This document shows, piece after piece, positions 27,071 to 35,422 of a stretch of DNA of 64,000 nucleotides. Each line of letters starts with the position of its first letter. The first letter of the stretch is position 1. Origin of the DNA: Alphaproteobacteria bacterium (GTDB taxonomy: Bacteria; Pseudomonadota; Alphaproteobacteria; SHVP01); contig JAVJOO010000003.1 of the NCBI GenBank assembly GCA_040216735.1, forward strand, positions 326,746-390,745. Reading direction: 5' to 3'. A program made the translations under genes and the position numbers. The notes under the pieces are model-generated. The model saw only the letters and a list, made by a program, of their open reading frames with translations, ran no database searches and was not told the DNA's origin.

Positions 27071-27901
27071 ATGGCATTTCAAGAGGCGGAAAACATGACT
27101 GCAATCGCGGGCGACGAGGCTCAGGTCGAACCCAAATCTGTCAGGCCGACCAAAATCCGCGCCGCTGAGGTGTCGGTCCATTACGGCGATAAGCGCGCCA
27201 TCAACGATATATCAATCGACATTGACGCCAATCGGGTAACTGCGTTCATCGGGCCTTCAGGGTGCGGCAAGTCGACGTTTCTTCGCTGCCTCAACCGAAT
27301 GAACGACACGATCGATGTGTGCCGCGTCACTGGGTTGATCCGCTTGGATGACATGGATATCTACGATCCCGACGTCGATGTTGTGCAACTCCGCGCGCGC
27401 GTCGGGATGGTTTTTCAGAAACCCAACCCGTTTCCTAAATCGATTTATGACAACGTCGCTTACGGCCCGCGCATCCACGGCCTCGTCTCAGGCCGGGCGG
27501 ACTCCGACCAGGTCGTAGAGGCCAGCCTGAAACGTGCCGGCCTGTGGGAGGAAGTCAAAGATCGGTTGCAGGATCCTGGCACCAGCCTGTCGGGCGGCCA
27601 ACAGCAGCGCCTATGCATCGCCCGTGCCATTGCCGTGCAACCCGAAGTGATCTTGATGGATGAGCCGTGCTCAGCGTTGGATCCGATCGCGACGGCGCGG
27701 ATTGAGGAACTGATCGATGAACTTCGGGTCAATTACACAATCATCATTGTGACCCATTCGATGCAGCAGGCCGCCCGAGTCTCCCAGCGCACCGCGTTCT
27801 TTCACCTAGGCGACCTCATCGAATACGGCGACACCGAGCAAATATTCACAAATCCCGCCGAACAAAAGACCCAAGGGTATATCACCGGTCGGTTCGGTTA
27901 A
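27071..27901 (+). CDS. pstB: Phosphate ABC transporter ATPase PstB
   Basis: PstB energises phosphate import and joins PhoR/PhoU signalling. About 276 residues contain Walker [10 protein letters not shown], the Q-loop [12 protein letters not shown] (a strong PstB signature), the signature motif LSGGQQQRL, Walker [14 protein letters not shown] and the switch histidine in IVTHSM. ATG 27071 follows AGGTGG; GTG 27062 and ATG 27095 are also in frame. It lies 2 bases after pstA. Confidence 0.95.
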   Translation: MAFQEAENMTAIAGDEAQVEPKSVRPTKIRAAEVSVHYGDKRAINDISIDIDANRVTAFIGPSGCGKSTFLRCLNRMNDTIDVCRVTGLIRLDDMDIYDPDVDVVQLRARVGMVFQKPNPFPKSIYDNVAYGPRIHGLVSGRADSDQVVEASLKRAGLWEEVKDRLQDPGTSLSGGQQQRLCIARAIAVQPEVILMDEPCSALDPIATARIEELIDELRVNYTIIIVTHSMQQAARVSQRTAFFHLGDLIEYGDTEQIFTNPAEQKTQGYITGRFG

Positions 27902-27918
27902 GGGCGGAGGGCGGCGTC

Positions 27919-28632
27919 ATGGGCGACGAACACATCGTCAAGTCTTTCGGTGAAGAACTTGAACGGATTGATCAGATCATTGTTGAAATGGGTGGACTTG
28001 CCGAAACGCAATTGGCGTCCGCTATCCGGGCATTGGTGAAGCGCGATGCTGAATTGGCCGCCGAGGTCATGGATGGCGATGCGCGGATCGATGAACTCGA
28101 GCGTGAAGTGAACGAGCGCATCGTTCGTCTCTTGGCGTTGCGCCAACCCATGGCCAACGATCTGCGCGTCGCTATTGCGGCACTCAAGATCTCGAACGAG
28201 TTGGAGCGCATTGGAGACTACGCGAAAAACGTGGCCAAACGGACCGTCGTGTTGGTTCAATCGCCGGCGCTGGCGGCAACCCTGACGATTTCTCGCATGG
28301 CGACATTGGTCCAGGGCATGATCAAGGCCGTCCTAGACGCCTATGTCGCGCGCGACGCGCAAGCCGCCGCGGATGTTCGCCTCGCCGATCAGGAAGTCGA
28401 CCAGCTTCATACCAGTATGTTTCGCGAGCTCCTGACCTACATGATGGAGGACGCCCGCAACATTACGCCGTGCACGCATCTGCTGTTTATTGCGAAGAAC
28501 ATCGAGCGGATCGGCGACCATACGACCAACATCGCCGAGAACGTGCACTTTTTGGTCCGGGGCGAAGACCCTGAGGATGTGCGGCCCAAGCGGGATAGAT
28601 CCAGTACGACAATCGTTAGGCCGGGAAACTAA
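27919..28632 (+). CDS. phoU: Phosphate signalling regulator PhoU
   Basis: PhoU is a cytoplasmic all-helical protein of two repeated three-helix bundles that damps PhoR-PhoB signalling when phosphate is plentiful. The 237 residues carry the two metal-site segments, RLLALRQPMANDLRVAIAAL with ELERIGDYAKNVAKR in the first bundle, and FIAKNIERIGDHTTNIAENV in the second. Length is standard. The gene lies 17 bases after pstB and 26 bases before phoB, and belongs to the same transcript. Confidence 0.95.
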   Translation: MGDEHIVKSFGEELERIDQIIVEMGGLAETQLASAIRALVKRDAELAAEVMDGDARIDELEREVNERIVRLLALRQPMANDLRVAIAALKISNELERIGDYAKNVAKRTVVLVQSPALAATLTISRMATLVQGMIKAVLDAYVARDAQAAADVRLADQEVDQLHTSMFRELLTYMMEDARNITPCTHLLFIAKNIERIGDHTTNIAENVHFLVRGEDPEDVRPKRDRSSTTIVRPGN

Positions 28633-28658
28633 CCCCTTAACCGGAATGGCCCCTCGCT

Positions 28659-29348
28659 ATGAAATCGCACATCCTGATCGTTGAAGACGAACCGCCGCTC
28701 ATTGAGGTGGTGCGCTACAATCTGGAAAAAGAGGGCTACCAAGTCAGTGTCGCGGAAGACGGCAAACGGGCGCTGGACAGAGTACGCGAGTCGATTCCCG
28801 ATCTGGTCATTCTGGACTGGATGCTTCCCGGGCTGTCCGGCATCGAAGTCTGCCGGCAGTTGCGCGAGGACCCCGACTCCAAGGACGTCCCGGTGATCAT
28901 GCTGACCGCGCGCGGTGAGGAGTCCGACCGTTTGAAAGGCCTTGCCAGCGGCGCGGACGACTACGTCGTCAAACCGTTTTCGCCGGCCGAACTGCTCGCT
29001 CGAGTCCGCGCGGTGCTGCGCCGCTCCACATCGAGCGCGCCCGATGAAACGCTGATCTACCGCGACTTGACCATGGATATGGCGGCCCACAAAGTCGTGC
29101 GCGGCGGTCGAGCGTTGCATCTTGGTCCGACAGAATTTCGTTTACTCAGGGTTCTTCTTAAGCGGCCGGGCCGGGTCTTTTCCCGCGAACAACTGCTCGA
29201 TCTGGCGTGGGGCCGGGATATCTACCTCGAAGCGCGTACCATCGACGTCCATATTCGGCGCCTACGCAAGCAACTGAACGGACCGGGTGAGGCCGACCTG
29301 ATCCGCACGGTTCGCGGTGCGGGCTACTCCCTCGACTCCGGTGAGTGA
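28659..29348 (+). CDS. phoB: Phosphate response regulator PhoB
   Basis: PhoB is the OmpR-class response regulator that binds Pho boxes. It has 229 residues: receiver domain with acidic pocket E9-D10 and phospho-acceptor D53 (LVILDWMLPG), then a winged-helix domain ending with TIDVHIRRLRKQL and IRTVRGAGYSL. It is the last gene of the pst operon, so positive autoregulation through the upstream Pho box is expected, an inference. phoR is separate, ahead of pstS. Confidence 0.95.
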   Translation: MKSHILIVEDEPPLIEVVRYNLEKEGYQVSVAEDGKRALDRVRESIPDLVILDWMLPGLSGIEVCRQLREDPDSKDVPVIMLTARGEESDRLKGLASGADDYVVKPFSPAELLARVRAVLRRSTSSAPDETLIYRDLTMDMAAHKVVRGGRALHLGPTEFRLLRVLLKRPGRVFSREQLLDLAWGRDIYLEARTIDVHIRRLRKQLNGPGEADLIRTVRGAGYSLDSGE

Positions 29349-29405
29349 CCGCTAGGATTTGCTCTACCCCTTTGCCATAGTGGCGAAAACGGGGAGGACA
29401 GGCAG

Positions 29406-30191
29406 ATGCATCGGGGCTACGTCGATACGCCGGACGGACAAATCCACTACCGGATGGCCGGGGAATCCGGCCCGACGGTTATTTGTCTCCACGAATCGCC
29501 GGTATCGTCTTGGGAGTTCGAGAAGGCCTTACCGCTCCTTGGTGAGCGCTGCCGCGCAATCGCGCTGGATACGCCGGGATACGGGTTGTCGGATCCCCCG
29601 CCAGGGCCGGTGGACATGGCCGAATACGCCCGGCGCCTGTTACCGGCGATCGAGCATTTCTCGGCGGGCGGCGATTTGGTCTTCGCGACCGTTCACACCG
29701 GCACCTCGATCGCTCTGGAACTGATCACCCAGCATTTGGCGGACCGAACGACACACGCCATCTTTTCCGGCGTGCCGATGTTTACCGAAGAACAGCGTGC
29801 TGGATTCAGCACCCGTATTACCGAGCCGAACATCGACGGCGACGGAGATTTTCTCAAGGCGATTTGGGCGACGCGGCGCAAGAACTGGGGCGAAGACACC
29901 GACTTGGAAACGATCCACGCCGCGATCGCCCAGCATCTGACGATCTATCCGCGCTACCATTGGGCGTTTAAGGCGGTGTTCTCCTACGACGCGCAATCCG
30001 CGCTCAAGCAGATTCGTTGTCCGCTCTATGTGATCAATGCCGAAGGCGATAGCCTAGCCCAGATTGATAAGGACGCGGCGGCGCAGGTGCCTGGCGCGCG
30101 TTTCAAGCTGGTACCGGGGGTCGGCGGTCAACTGCCCTACCGGGCGCCGGAGATTTACGCTCGCGAGGTCGTCGATTTCATTGGCGCCTGA
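29406..30191 (+). CDS. Alpha/beta-hydrolase-fold protein with altered catalytic residues
   Basis: This 261-residue protein has the alpha/beta hydrolase fold, with the oxyanion-side stretch VICLHESPVSSWEFEKALPLL and the strand before the nucleophile elbow LVFATVHTGTS. Where most family members have G-x-S-x-G, this reads V-H-T-G-T, so the nucleophile would be threonine or absent. The usual catalytic histidine region reads VGGQLPYRAPE, with Gln at about the histidine position. It may therefore not be a normal hydrolase. A GGGGAGG precedes the ATG. It is related to the gene at 34158-34949. Confidence 0.8.
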   Translation: MHRGYVDTPDGQIHYRMAGESGPTVICLHESPVSSWEFEKALPLLGERCRAIALDTPGYGLSDPPPGPVDMAEYARRLLPAIEHFSAGGDLVFATVHTGTSIALELITQHLADRTTHAIFSGVPMFTEEQRAGFSTRITEPNIDGDGDFLKAIWATRRKNWGEDTDLETIHAAIAQHLTIYPRYHWAFKAVFSYDAQSALKQIRCPLYVINAEGDSLAQIDKDAAAQVPGARFKLVPGVGGQLPYRAPEIYAREVVDFIGA

Positions 30192-30216
30192 CAGCAGCGC
30201 CGCAGCGTCCGGTTAC

Positions 30217-30230
30217 TACTATAGATAGTA
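30217..30230. promoter_or_regulatory. AT-rich perfect palindrome, possible operator
   Basis: TACTATAGATAGTA is a perfect inverted repeat (6-base arms, 2-base centre) in an otherwise GC-rich region. It lies 26 bases after the hydrolase gene and 100 bases before the sigma-54 regulator start. It might be an operator; nothing else supports this. Confidence 0.25.
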
Positions 30231-30329
30231 AAAGTGGCGCCCCGCGCCCGCCAATGATCGGTTGGGACTCAATCGATCTGTTCGTCTACACTCCCTTCAG
30301 GGATCGTAATCGAACAAAATCGTTCCGAA

Positions 30330-31790
30330 ATGGCACAAAAGATACTCATCGTCGAAGATGACCCGGCGCAGCTTCGGTATCTGGAAACCATTGTCTCCAA
30401 CCTAGGCTACGCAACGCTCACCGCGCCGGACGGCGAAGTGGCCGTCGATCTTCTAATTCGCCAGGACCGGAGCGGCGTCGACCTCGTTCTGCTCGACCTA
30501 GTGTTACCGAAGCTGGATGGCTTTGGCGTGCTGCAACGGGTCGATCCCGTCCATCCCGATTTGCAAATCCTCGTTCTAACCATGAGCGGTGGGGTCGGGA
30601 CGGTTGTCCAGGCGATGCGGCACGGTGCGACCGACTTCTTGGTCAAGCCGGTGAGCCCCGAGCGCCTCCAGATTTCAATCGAGAATGCGCTCAAGATCTC
30701 GACCTTGGCTGGCGAGTTGTCCCGGATCACGCGCAAGGTCAACGGCGAAATGACGTTCGACGATTTGGTCGCGGTGGCGCCGCCGATGCGCAATGTCGTC
30801 GATCTAGCGAAACGGGCGGCGGCTTCGAACATCGCCGTTCTGTTGGAGGGCGAGAGCGGTGTGGGCAAGGAAATGATCGCCCGTGCCGTGCAAGGAAGCA
30901 GCGAACGCGCGGGCAAACCCTTCGTCACGGTGAACTGTAGCGCTATTCCCGAGAATCTGGTCGAAAGCATCCTGTTCGGCCATGAACGCGGCTCGTTTAC
31001 CGGGGCGCAGCAAAAACACATCGGGAAATTCCAGGAGGCGAACGGCGGCACGTTGTTTCTTGACGAAGTCGGCGAACTCACGCCCGATATTCAGGTCAAG
31101 CTTCTGCGCGCATTGCAGGACGGCGAGATCGACCCCGTCGGGAGCAAGCGACCGGTCAACGTCGATATCCGGTTGATATCGGCTACCAACCGCGACCTGT
31201 TGCAACTCGTCGAGACTGAGCGTTTCCGCGAAGACCTTTACTACCGCCTCAACATCTTCCCGATTCACGTGCCCCCCTTGCGCGAACGGCGTGAGGATAT
31301 CCCGGCGCTGGTTCGCGCGTTCGTCCAACGCTTCGCGGCGTCGGAGGGGAAGTCGGTCGCCGGCGTCGAGGATTCGGTCATGGACCTTCTGGTTTCCTAC
31401 CCTTGGCCGGGCAACGTGCGGCAACTAGAGAATGCCGTCTTCCGTGCCGTCGTTTTGGCCGATAGCGAGCAACTCAGACTAGACGATTTCGGCCAGATCG
31501 CGGGGCGGCTCGCGCAATCCGGGCATCAAGAGAGCGGGCGCGCTTTTTCGGGGACGAATTTCGGTCAGCCGCAGGGCGCGTTGGCCGGCGGTGCCGCGGC
31601 TCTCGCGATCACCGCGGTCGATCCGCAAGGCACCATGCGGTCGTTGCGCGACATTGAAGACGACGCCATTCGGATTGCGCTGGACCGCTACAATGGACAG
31701 ATGTCGGAAGTAGCCCGGCGTCTCGGTATCGGCCGTTCGACGCTGTACCGTAAAATCCGTGACCTCGGGATCGACGCCGAGCGTTCCTGA
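30330..31790 (+). CDS. Sigma-54-dependent response regulator (NtrC family)
   Basis: This 486-residue activator has three domains: a receiver with D56 as likely phospho-acceptor, an AAA+ ATPase, and a C-terminal Fis-type HTH (MSEVARRLGIGRSTLYRKIRDLG). The ATPase shows Walker A GESGVGKE, the sigma-54 contact loop as RGSFTGA (a known variant of GAFTGA), and Walker B GGTLFLDEVGEL. It would open sigma-54 promoters after phosphorylation. No histidine kinase is adjacent. The Hpt and CheY-like genes converge on it, and may belong to the same relay. The target genes are unknown. Confidence 0.9.
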   Translation: MAQKILIVEDDPAQLRYLETIVSNLGYATLTAPDGEVAVDLLIRQDRSGVDLVLLDLVLPKLDGFGVLQRVDPVHPDLQILVLTMSGGVGTVVQAMRHGATDFLVKPVSPERLQISIENALKISTLAGELSRITRKVNGEMTFDDLVAVAPPMRNVVDLAKRAAASNIAVLLEGESGVGKEMIARAVQGSSERAGKPFVTVNCSAIPENLVESILFGHERGSFTGAQQKHIGKFQEANGGTLFLDEVGELTPDIQVKLLRALQDGEIDPVGSKRPVNVDIRLISATNRDLLQLVETERFREDLYYRLNIFPIHVPPLRERREDIPALVRAFVQRFAASEGKSVAGVEDSVMDLLVSYPWPGNVRQLENAVFRAVVLADSEQLRLDDFGQIAGRLAQSGHQESGRAFSGTNFGQPQGALAGGAAALAITAVDPQGTMRSLRDIEDDAIRIALDRYNGQMSEVARRLGIGRSTLYRKIRDLGIDAERS

Positions 31791-31798
31791 ACCGCTCT

Positions 31799-32092
31799 TC
31801 AGATTCTCCCGAACGCCGCCAGTACTTTCGCGTACAGGATTTCTGCCGCGGTTTGCTGATCGGGCGTCACTGAGGTCAGCGCCTGGAACTCGTGCAGCGT
31901 ATCGTTAAGCGCCCGTGCAGCCTGTCCGATATCCGAGAAACCGAACGTTTCGGCGGCGCCGGCTAGGCTATGGGCGGCGCGATAGGCGGCATCGCGGCCC
32001 TCGGCATTCCAGTCGTTCTCGATAACTTCGTGCCAGGCCGCTTCTAGATGGCGTTGCCGATCGGGAAGGGTGGTGGCGAAATCCCGTCGCAA
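31799..32092 (-). CDS. Histidine phosphotransfer (Hpt) domain protein
   Basis: This small Hpt protein relays phosphate between receiver domains. The phosphorylated histidine lies in AYRAAHSLAGAAETFGF, the canonical HxLKG/A-type motif. The start is problematic: in this frame there is no ATG or GTG. TTG 32092, shortly after the response-regulator stop, is chosen (97 residues). CTG 32134, which overlaps the stop region of that regulator behind GGGAAAA, and TTG 32233, deep inside it, are alternatives. It converges on the sigma-54 regulator with 8 bases between stops. Confidence 0.72.
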   Translation of the reverse strand: MRRDFATTLPDRQRHLEAAWHEVIENDWNAEGRDAAYRAAHSLAGAAETFGFSDIGQAARALNDTLHEFQALTSVTPDQQTAAEILYAKVLAAFGRI

Positions 32093-32123
32093 CTCGGCGA
32101 GGACGTCGTCAAGGTTGCCGCGC

Positions 32124-32519
32124 CTACTGGTCAGTGTGTTTTTCCCAAATCTCGCGCACTGTTTTCGCCAGGGTCCGCGGGTCGAATGGTTTGGGAATGA
32201 CGCTGGCCGCGCCCAGGGCGAGGTAACGTGCAACTTCGGCTGATTGCACCTTTGCGGTCATGAAGACGATCGGGACGGTCGCGGTCTCCGGCCGTTTACG
32301 CATTTCTTCCATGGTGGCGAGTCCGTCCATCTCAGGCATCATGACGTCGAGCAGGACGATATCCGGCTTGAAGTCGGCAACAATCGACAGGGCTTCGGCA
32401 CCCGATTCGCAAATCTTGACGTCGAACTCGCCGGAGTATTCGAGGGCGAAGCGGGCGACTTCGCGAATGTCGGGCTCATCCTCGACATACAGAACCCTGT
32501 TCAGTGTCTTGTCAGCCAT
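32124..32519 (-). CDS. CheY-like single-domain response regulator
   Basis: This is a 131-residue receiver domain without an output domain. The acidic pocket E13-D14, phospho-acceptor D58 (IVLLDVMMPEMDG), the conserved threonine in VFMTAK and the lysine in VIPKPFDP are all present. It probably passes signal by protein contact or takes part in a phosphorelay with the Hpt protein encoded just downstream on the same strand. It diverges from the pentapeptide-repeat gene across a 261-base gap in which nothing clear was found. Confidence 0.9.
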   Translation of the reverse strand: MADKTLNRVLYVEDEPDIREVARFALEYSGEFDVKICESGAEALSIVADFKPDIVLLDVMMPEMDGLATMEEMRKRPETATVPIVFMTAKVQSAEVARYLALGAASVIPKPFDPRTLAKTVREIWEKHTDQ

Positions 32520-32780
32520 GTTGCGCCGGCTTTGACCTATGGTTTTCGGGGCACGTCACAATACCGGGCACCGCCGTCAATACAACACCGGTGGGGCCGC
32601 CAAAGTGCGTCAAAACTATACAAATCGTACCGCATGGCACGGTAATTGATACCAACGGAGTGAGGTAGGGAACCGGGCCGAATTTCCGTGTGGATTCGGG
32701 ACAGGTGTCTATTTCTCGATCGATGGCTGTCCCAAGCTGAGACGGCATTCCGGGAATAGCGACGTGGCAGTGGAGGGTTC

Positions 32781-34124
32781 TTGCTGACATCGGCCGAATT
32801 CGTCGAAGTCCTAAAACGCCATGAGCGCTTCGCGCGTGGCGTCAAGGGCGGCACTCGGGCGGACCTTAAACACGTCAATCTGGCTGGCCTCAGGCTCATG
32901 AACCTAAACCTCCAAGGGGCAGTTCTGGCGGGCAGCGATTTCAGCCGCTGTACGCTAGTCGGTACCAACTTCAGTTATGCCGATCTATTTGGTGCGCGGT
33001 TTCAGAAAGCCGACGCTTCGGGCGCCAACTTCGAGCGCGCCGACCTGAGAGGCGCGAACTTCGAAGGTGCTAGCCTGCGCGACGCCAATTTTCACGAAGC
33101 CGACATGCGGCCCGGCGTGATGGTTGCCAGTGACCGCCAACTTCGTTCCCTTGAAGGCTCGGCGATGAATTCCGCCGTTAAGAAGTCCCGAGAGGCGAAC
33201 GTCGACATGCATGGCGCAGACCTTGCGCACGCAAATTTCGAGCTAGCCCAGTTGCGTCACGCCAACCTCAGCGGCGCCAATCTGGAAGGTGCCAATCTGT
33301 CGCGCGCCCGGGTTCAAGGCGCCAATTTCCGGGGCGCGGTACTCGCCGGCGTCGATCTCACGGCGGTGGATTTGCAGGAGGCCCAGGTCAGTCCCGGTAC
33401 GAGCGATTTGCCCCGCGATGTCCAGCTTACGCTCCGCGACCACTCGCTGTGGGTCGATTCGTTCGGTGCGGATGGGAAAAGAGCGGAGCTATCGGGAATG
33501 AACTTCGCCGGTGCCGATCTGAGCGGTATTTATCTTAGCGGCGCGGACCTTCGGAACTGCAATTTTTCAGGCGCGAAGCTGGCGCATGCTGTGCTGGTGC
33601 TAGCCGACATGCGGGGCGCGAACTTCTCGACCGCGGACCTACGTCACGCCGAACTGATGGGCGCAAACATGTCCGAGGCGAACCTTCGCGGTGCCAGACT
33701 AAACTCGGTCGTCGCCGACTCGGTCGATATAAAATCCGCGGATGGGCGTTCCACGGGTCACGCTCAGGCGGCAAACTTTACCAGCGCCAACTTGGAGCGG
33801 GCGACACTTACCGAGGGACGATTCACCAAAGGAAAGTTTAACCGCGCGGACATGCAACATATCGCGGCCGAACGGACCAATTTCAACGGCGCGGACCTCA
33901 GCCGCGCGAACCTCCGTGGCGCGAATATGCGCGGCGCAGATCTCTCGGAATCGATCTTGGATCATGCCCGATTGTCCGCGGCGAAACTCGATTTTGCGAA
34001 ACTCCGCTTCGCCCGGATGGAAGACACCAAGCTCGACGAGGCCGAGATGACAGGCGCGGACGTCACCGGAACAGTGCTCGAGTCGCTGCGCAAAGACCTT
34101 AAGAAGAGCAATCTCTCGAATTGA
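32781..34124 (+). CDS. Cytoplasmic pentapeptide-repeat protein (447 residues)
   Basis: This large pentapeptide-repeat protein has no signal peptide. A short N-terminal helix (TSAEFVEVLKRHERFARG) is followed by long runs of A(N/D)LxX repeats, broken by two non-repetitive insertions, about residues 115-145 (VASDRQLRSLEGSAMNSAVKK) and 205-240 (DVQLTLRDHSLWVDSFGAD). The insertions divide it into three beta-helix blocks. The TTG start is supported by GGAGGG 5 bases upstream and no better start follows. Function unknown. Confidence 0.85.
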   Translation: MLTSAEFVEVLKRHERFARGVKGGTRADLKHVNLAGLRLMNLNLQGAVLAGSDFSRCTLVGTNFSYADLFGARFQKADASGANFERADLRGANFEGASLRDANFHEADMRPGVMVASDRQLRSLEGSAMNSAVKKSREANVDMHGADLAHANFELAQLRHANLSGANLEGANLSRARVQGANFRGAVLAGVDLTAVDLQEAQVSPGTSDLPRDVQLTLRDHSLWVDSFGADGKRAELSGMNFAGADLSGIYLSGADLRNCNFSGAKLAHAVLVLADMRGANFSTADLRHAELMGANMSEANLRGARLNSVVADSVDIKSADGRSTGHAQAANFTSANLERATLTEGRFTKGKFNRADMQHIAAERTNFNGADLSRANLRGANMRGADLSESILDHARLSAAKLDFAKLRFARMEDTKLDEAEMTGADVTGTVLESLRKDLKKSNLSN

Positions 34125-34157
34125 TACGGGGTCCCGCCCGGAGCGGAACTCTCGGGA

Positions 34158-34949
34158 TTACCGATCCAAGAAATCCCGTGCGAGAGCTGCCGCGCCGGGG
34201 GTGTCGACCTCGAGAAACCAGTGACCCCAGTCCAACCTTTCGAGATAGCGCCCATTGCGGATCAATGCCTGCGACCGCCTGGTCGGCACCTCGATGTCGT
34301 CCTTCGTACACAACACAAGCACCTCGTGCTCAAGGGCGGACAGGCGCGCAGCCATGTCGTGTTCGAAGACCGCTTGGTGTGCCCACCAGTGGCGTTCGAA
34401 GTCTTGCACCGAGTCCGCCGCGTAGCGCCCGATCATCTCATCGGTAACGCCGGGCCACCGCCACGCCGCCCAACCGGTCCACCGCGATGCGAGGTGAGCG
34501 CCGTCCGCAGCGACCGGTTTGGGCCGGGCGAATGTAGCTTTCTGTTTTGCACGCTCCTCTTCCGTGTAAACCGCGGCACCAAACAAGATAAGCCGTTGGA
34601 CCTGTTGCGGTCGCAAGTGCGCGATCTCGACGGCGAGGCGCGACCCTGTATGGGCGCCGAAAAAGTCGATCTCATCCAAGGCGAGTTCGTCGAGAACCTC
34701 CGCTAGGGTCTCGGCGTAGGAACCGAGATCGGTCGGGGCGGGCGGCGCATCGGAGCCGCCATATCCCGGTGTGTCGACGGCGATGGCAAGACGGTCTTTG
34801 CCCATCTCCGCCAGGAAAGGCCGATACATGCGGCCGCTGCCGGGACTGAGGTGAAAGCAAATCAACGGTCTTTGGGTGGCCGGTCCGTCGGGTTCAGCGA
34901 CATGGAGATGCAGTTGCCCCCAACGGCCGCGTACGTACTGACGACGCAT
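34158..34949 (-). CDS. Alpha/beta-hydrolase-fold protein with HTG nucleophile region
   Basis: This 263-residue alpha/beta hydrolase relative starts with a strand-turn (LICFHLSPGSGRMYRPFLAEM). The nucleophile elbow reads FGAHTGSRLA, with threonine where serine is usual. DDIEVPTR may supply the acid and WGHWFLEVDTP the histidine. It shares the HTG motif and a following TEExRA element with the protein at 29406-30191, so they are likely paralogues. The start lies 6 bases after the CBS-domain gene stop, so both are in one operon. Substrate unknown. Confidence 0.83.
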   Translation of the reverse strand: MRRQYVRGRWGQLHLHVAEPDGPATQRPLICFHLSPGSGRMYRPFLAEMGKDRLAIAVDTPGYGGSDAPPAPTDLGSYAETLAEVLDELALDEIDFFGAHTGSRLAVEIAHLRPQQVQRLILFGAAVYTEEERAKQKATFARPKPVAADGAHLASRWTGWAAWRWPGVTDEMIGRYAADSVQDFERHWWAHQAVFEHDMAARLSALEHEVLVLCTKDDIEVPTRRSQALIRNGRYLERLDWGHWFLEVDTPGAAALARDFLDR

Positions 34950-34955
34950 GTGCGC

Positions 34956-35387
34956 CTAGGCCTGGGTCACGTACTGACGAAGCGCGTCGGCCTCGGATTC
35001 GATTTCGGCAAGCCGATGCTTGACGACATCGCCGATACTGACGATGCCGGCCAGAACGCCCGCGTCAATAACCGGAAGATGGCGGATACGGCGCTCAGTC
35101 ATCAACGCCATCAGCGAAGCAATGGTGTCGGTCGGGGCGCAGGTGACGACATCGGTGCTCATGTAAGCCGAAACCAATGCGGTTTCGACCTGTGCTCCTT
35201 TGTCGACGAGCGCTTGGACGATGTCTCGTTCGGACAGGATGCCGTTCACCGTCTTCGCGTCGTTCGAAATGACCAGGACGCCGATCCTCTTCTCTGCGAG
35301 GCGTCGAACGGCTTGGCCGATGGTGGTGTCTGCGCGCGTGGTGACGACGTCTGCGCCTTTGTTCGCAAGTATCGCCGAAACATACAT
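34956..35387 (-). CDS. CBS-domain pair protein
   Basis: This 143-residue protein consists of two CBS domains. The repeats show the paired pattern TTIGQAVRRLAEKRIGVLVIS...GILSERDIVQAL and DTIASLMALMTERRIRHLPVI...GIVSIGDVVKHRL. Such stand-alone pairs bind adenine nucleotides and modulate partners. ATG 35387 follows AAGGGAGA; the longer open frame is not used. A 23-base leader just upstream matches one before the MDR gene at 20953-21960. A hydrolase-fold gene follows 6 bases downstream. Confidence 0.88.
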   Translation of the reverse strand: MYVSAILANKGADVVTTRADTTIGQAVRRLAEKRIGVLVISNDAKTVNGILSERDIVQALVDKGAQVETALVSAYMSTDVVTCAPTDTIASLMALMTERRIRHLPVIDAGVLAGIVSIGDVVKHRLAEIESEADALRQYVTQA

Positions 35388-35399
35388 CGTGTTTCTCCC

Positions 35400-35422
35400 T
35401 TGCTGTTCGACGGCCAGTCTAC
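35400..35422 (-). repeat. Shared leader element, copy B
   Basis: On the minus strand this 23-base stretch starts GTAGACTGGCCGT and lies 13 bases before the CBS gene start codon. It differs from copy A (21971-21993) at only two positions. The rest of the gap to the next gene (up to 35669) shows no clear feature. Confidence 0.6.

Noticed and set aside
34124-34158. Possible terminator between the pentapeptide and hydrolase genes
   Set aside because: GGGATT/AATCCC repeats are short, overlap coding sequence and lack a T-run.
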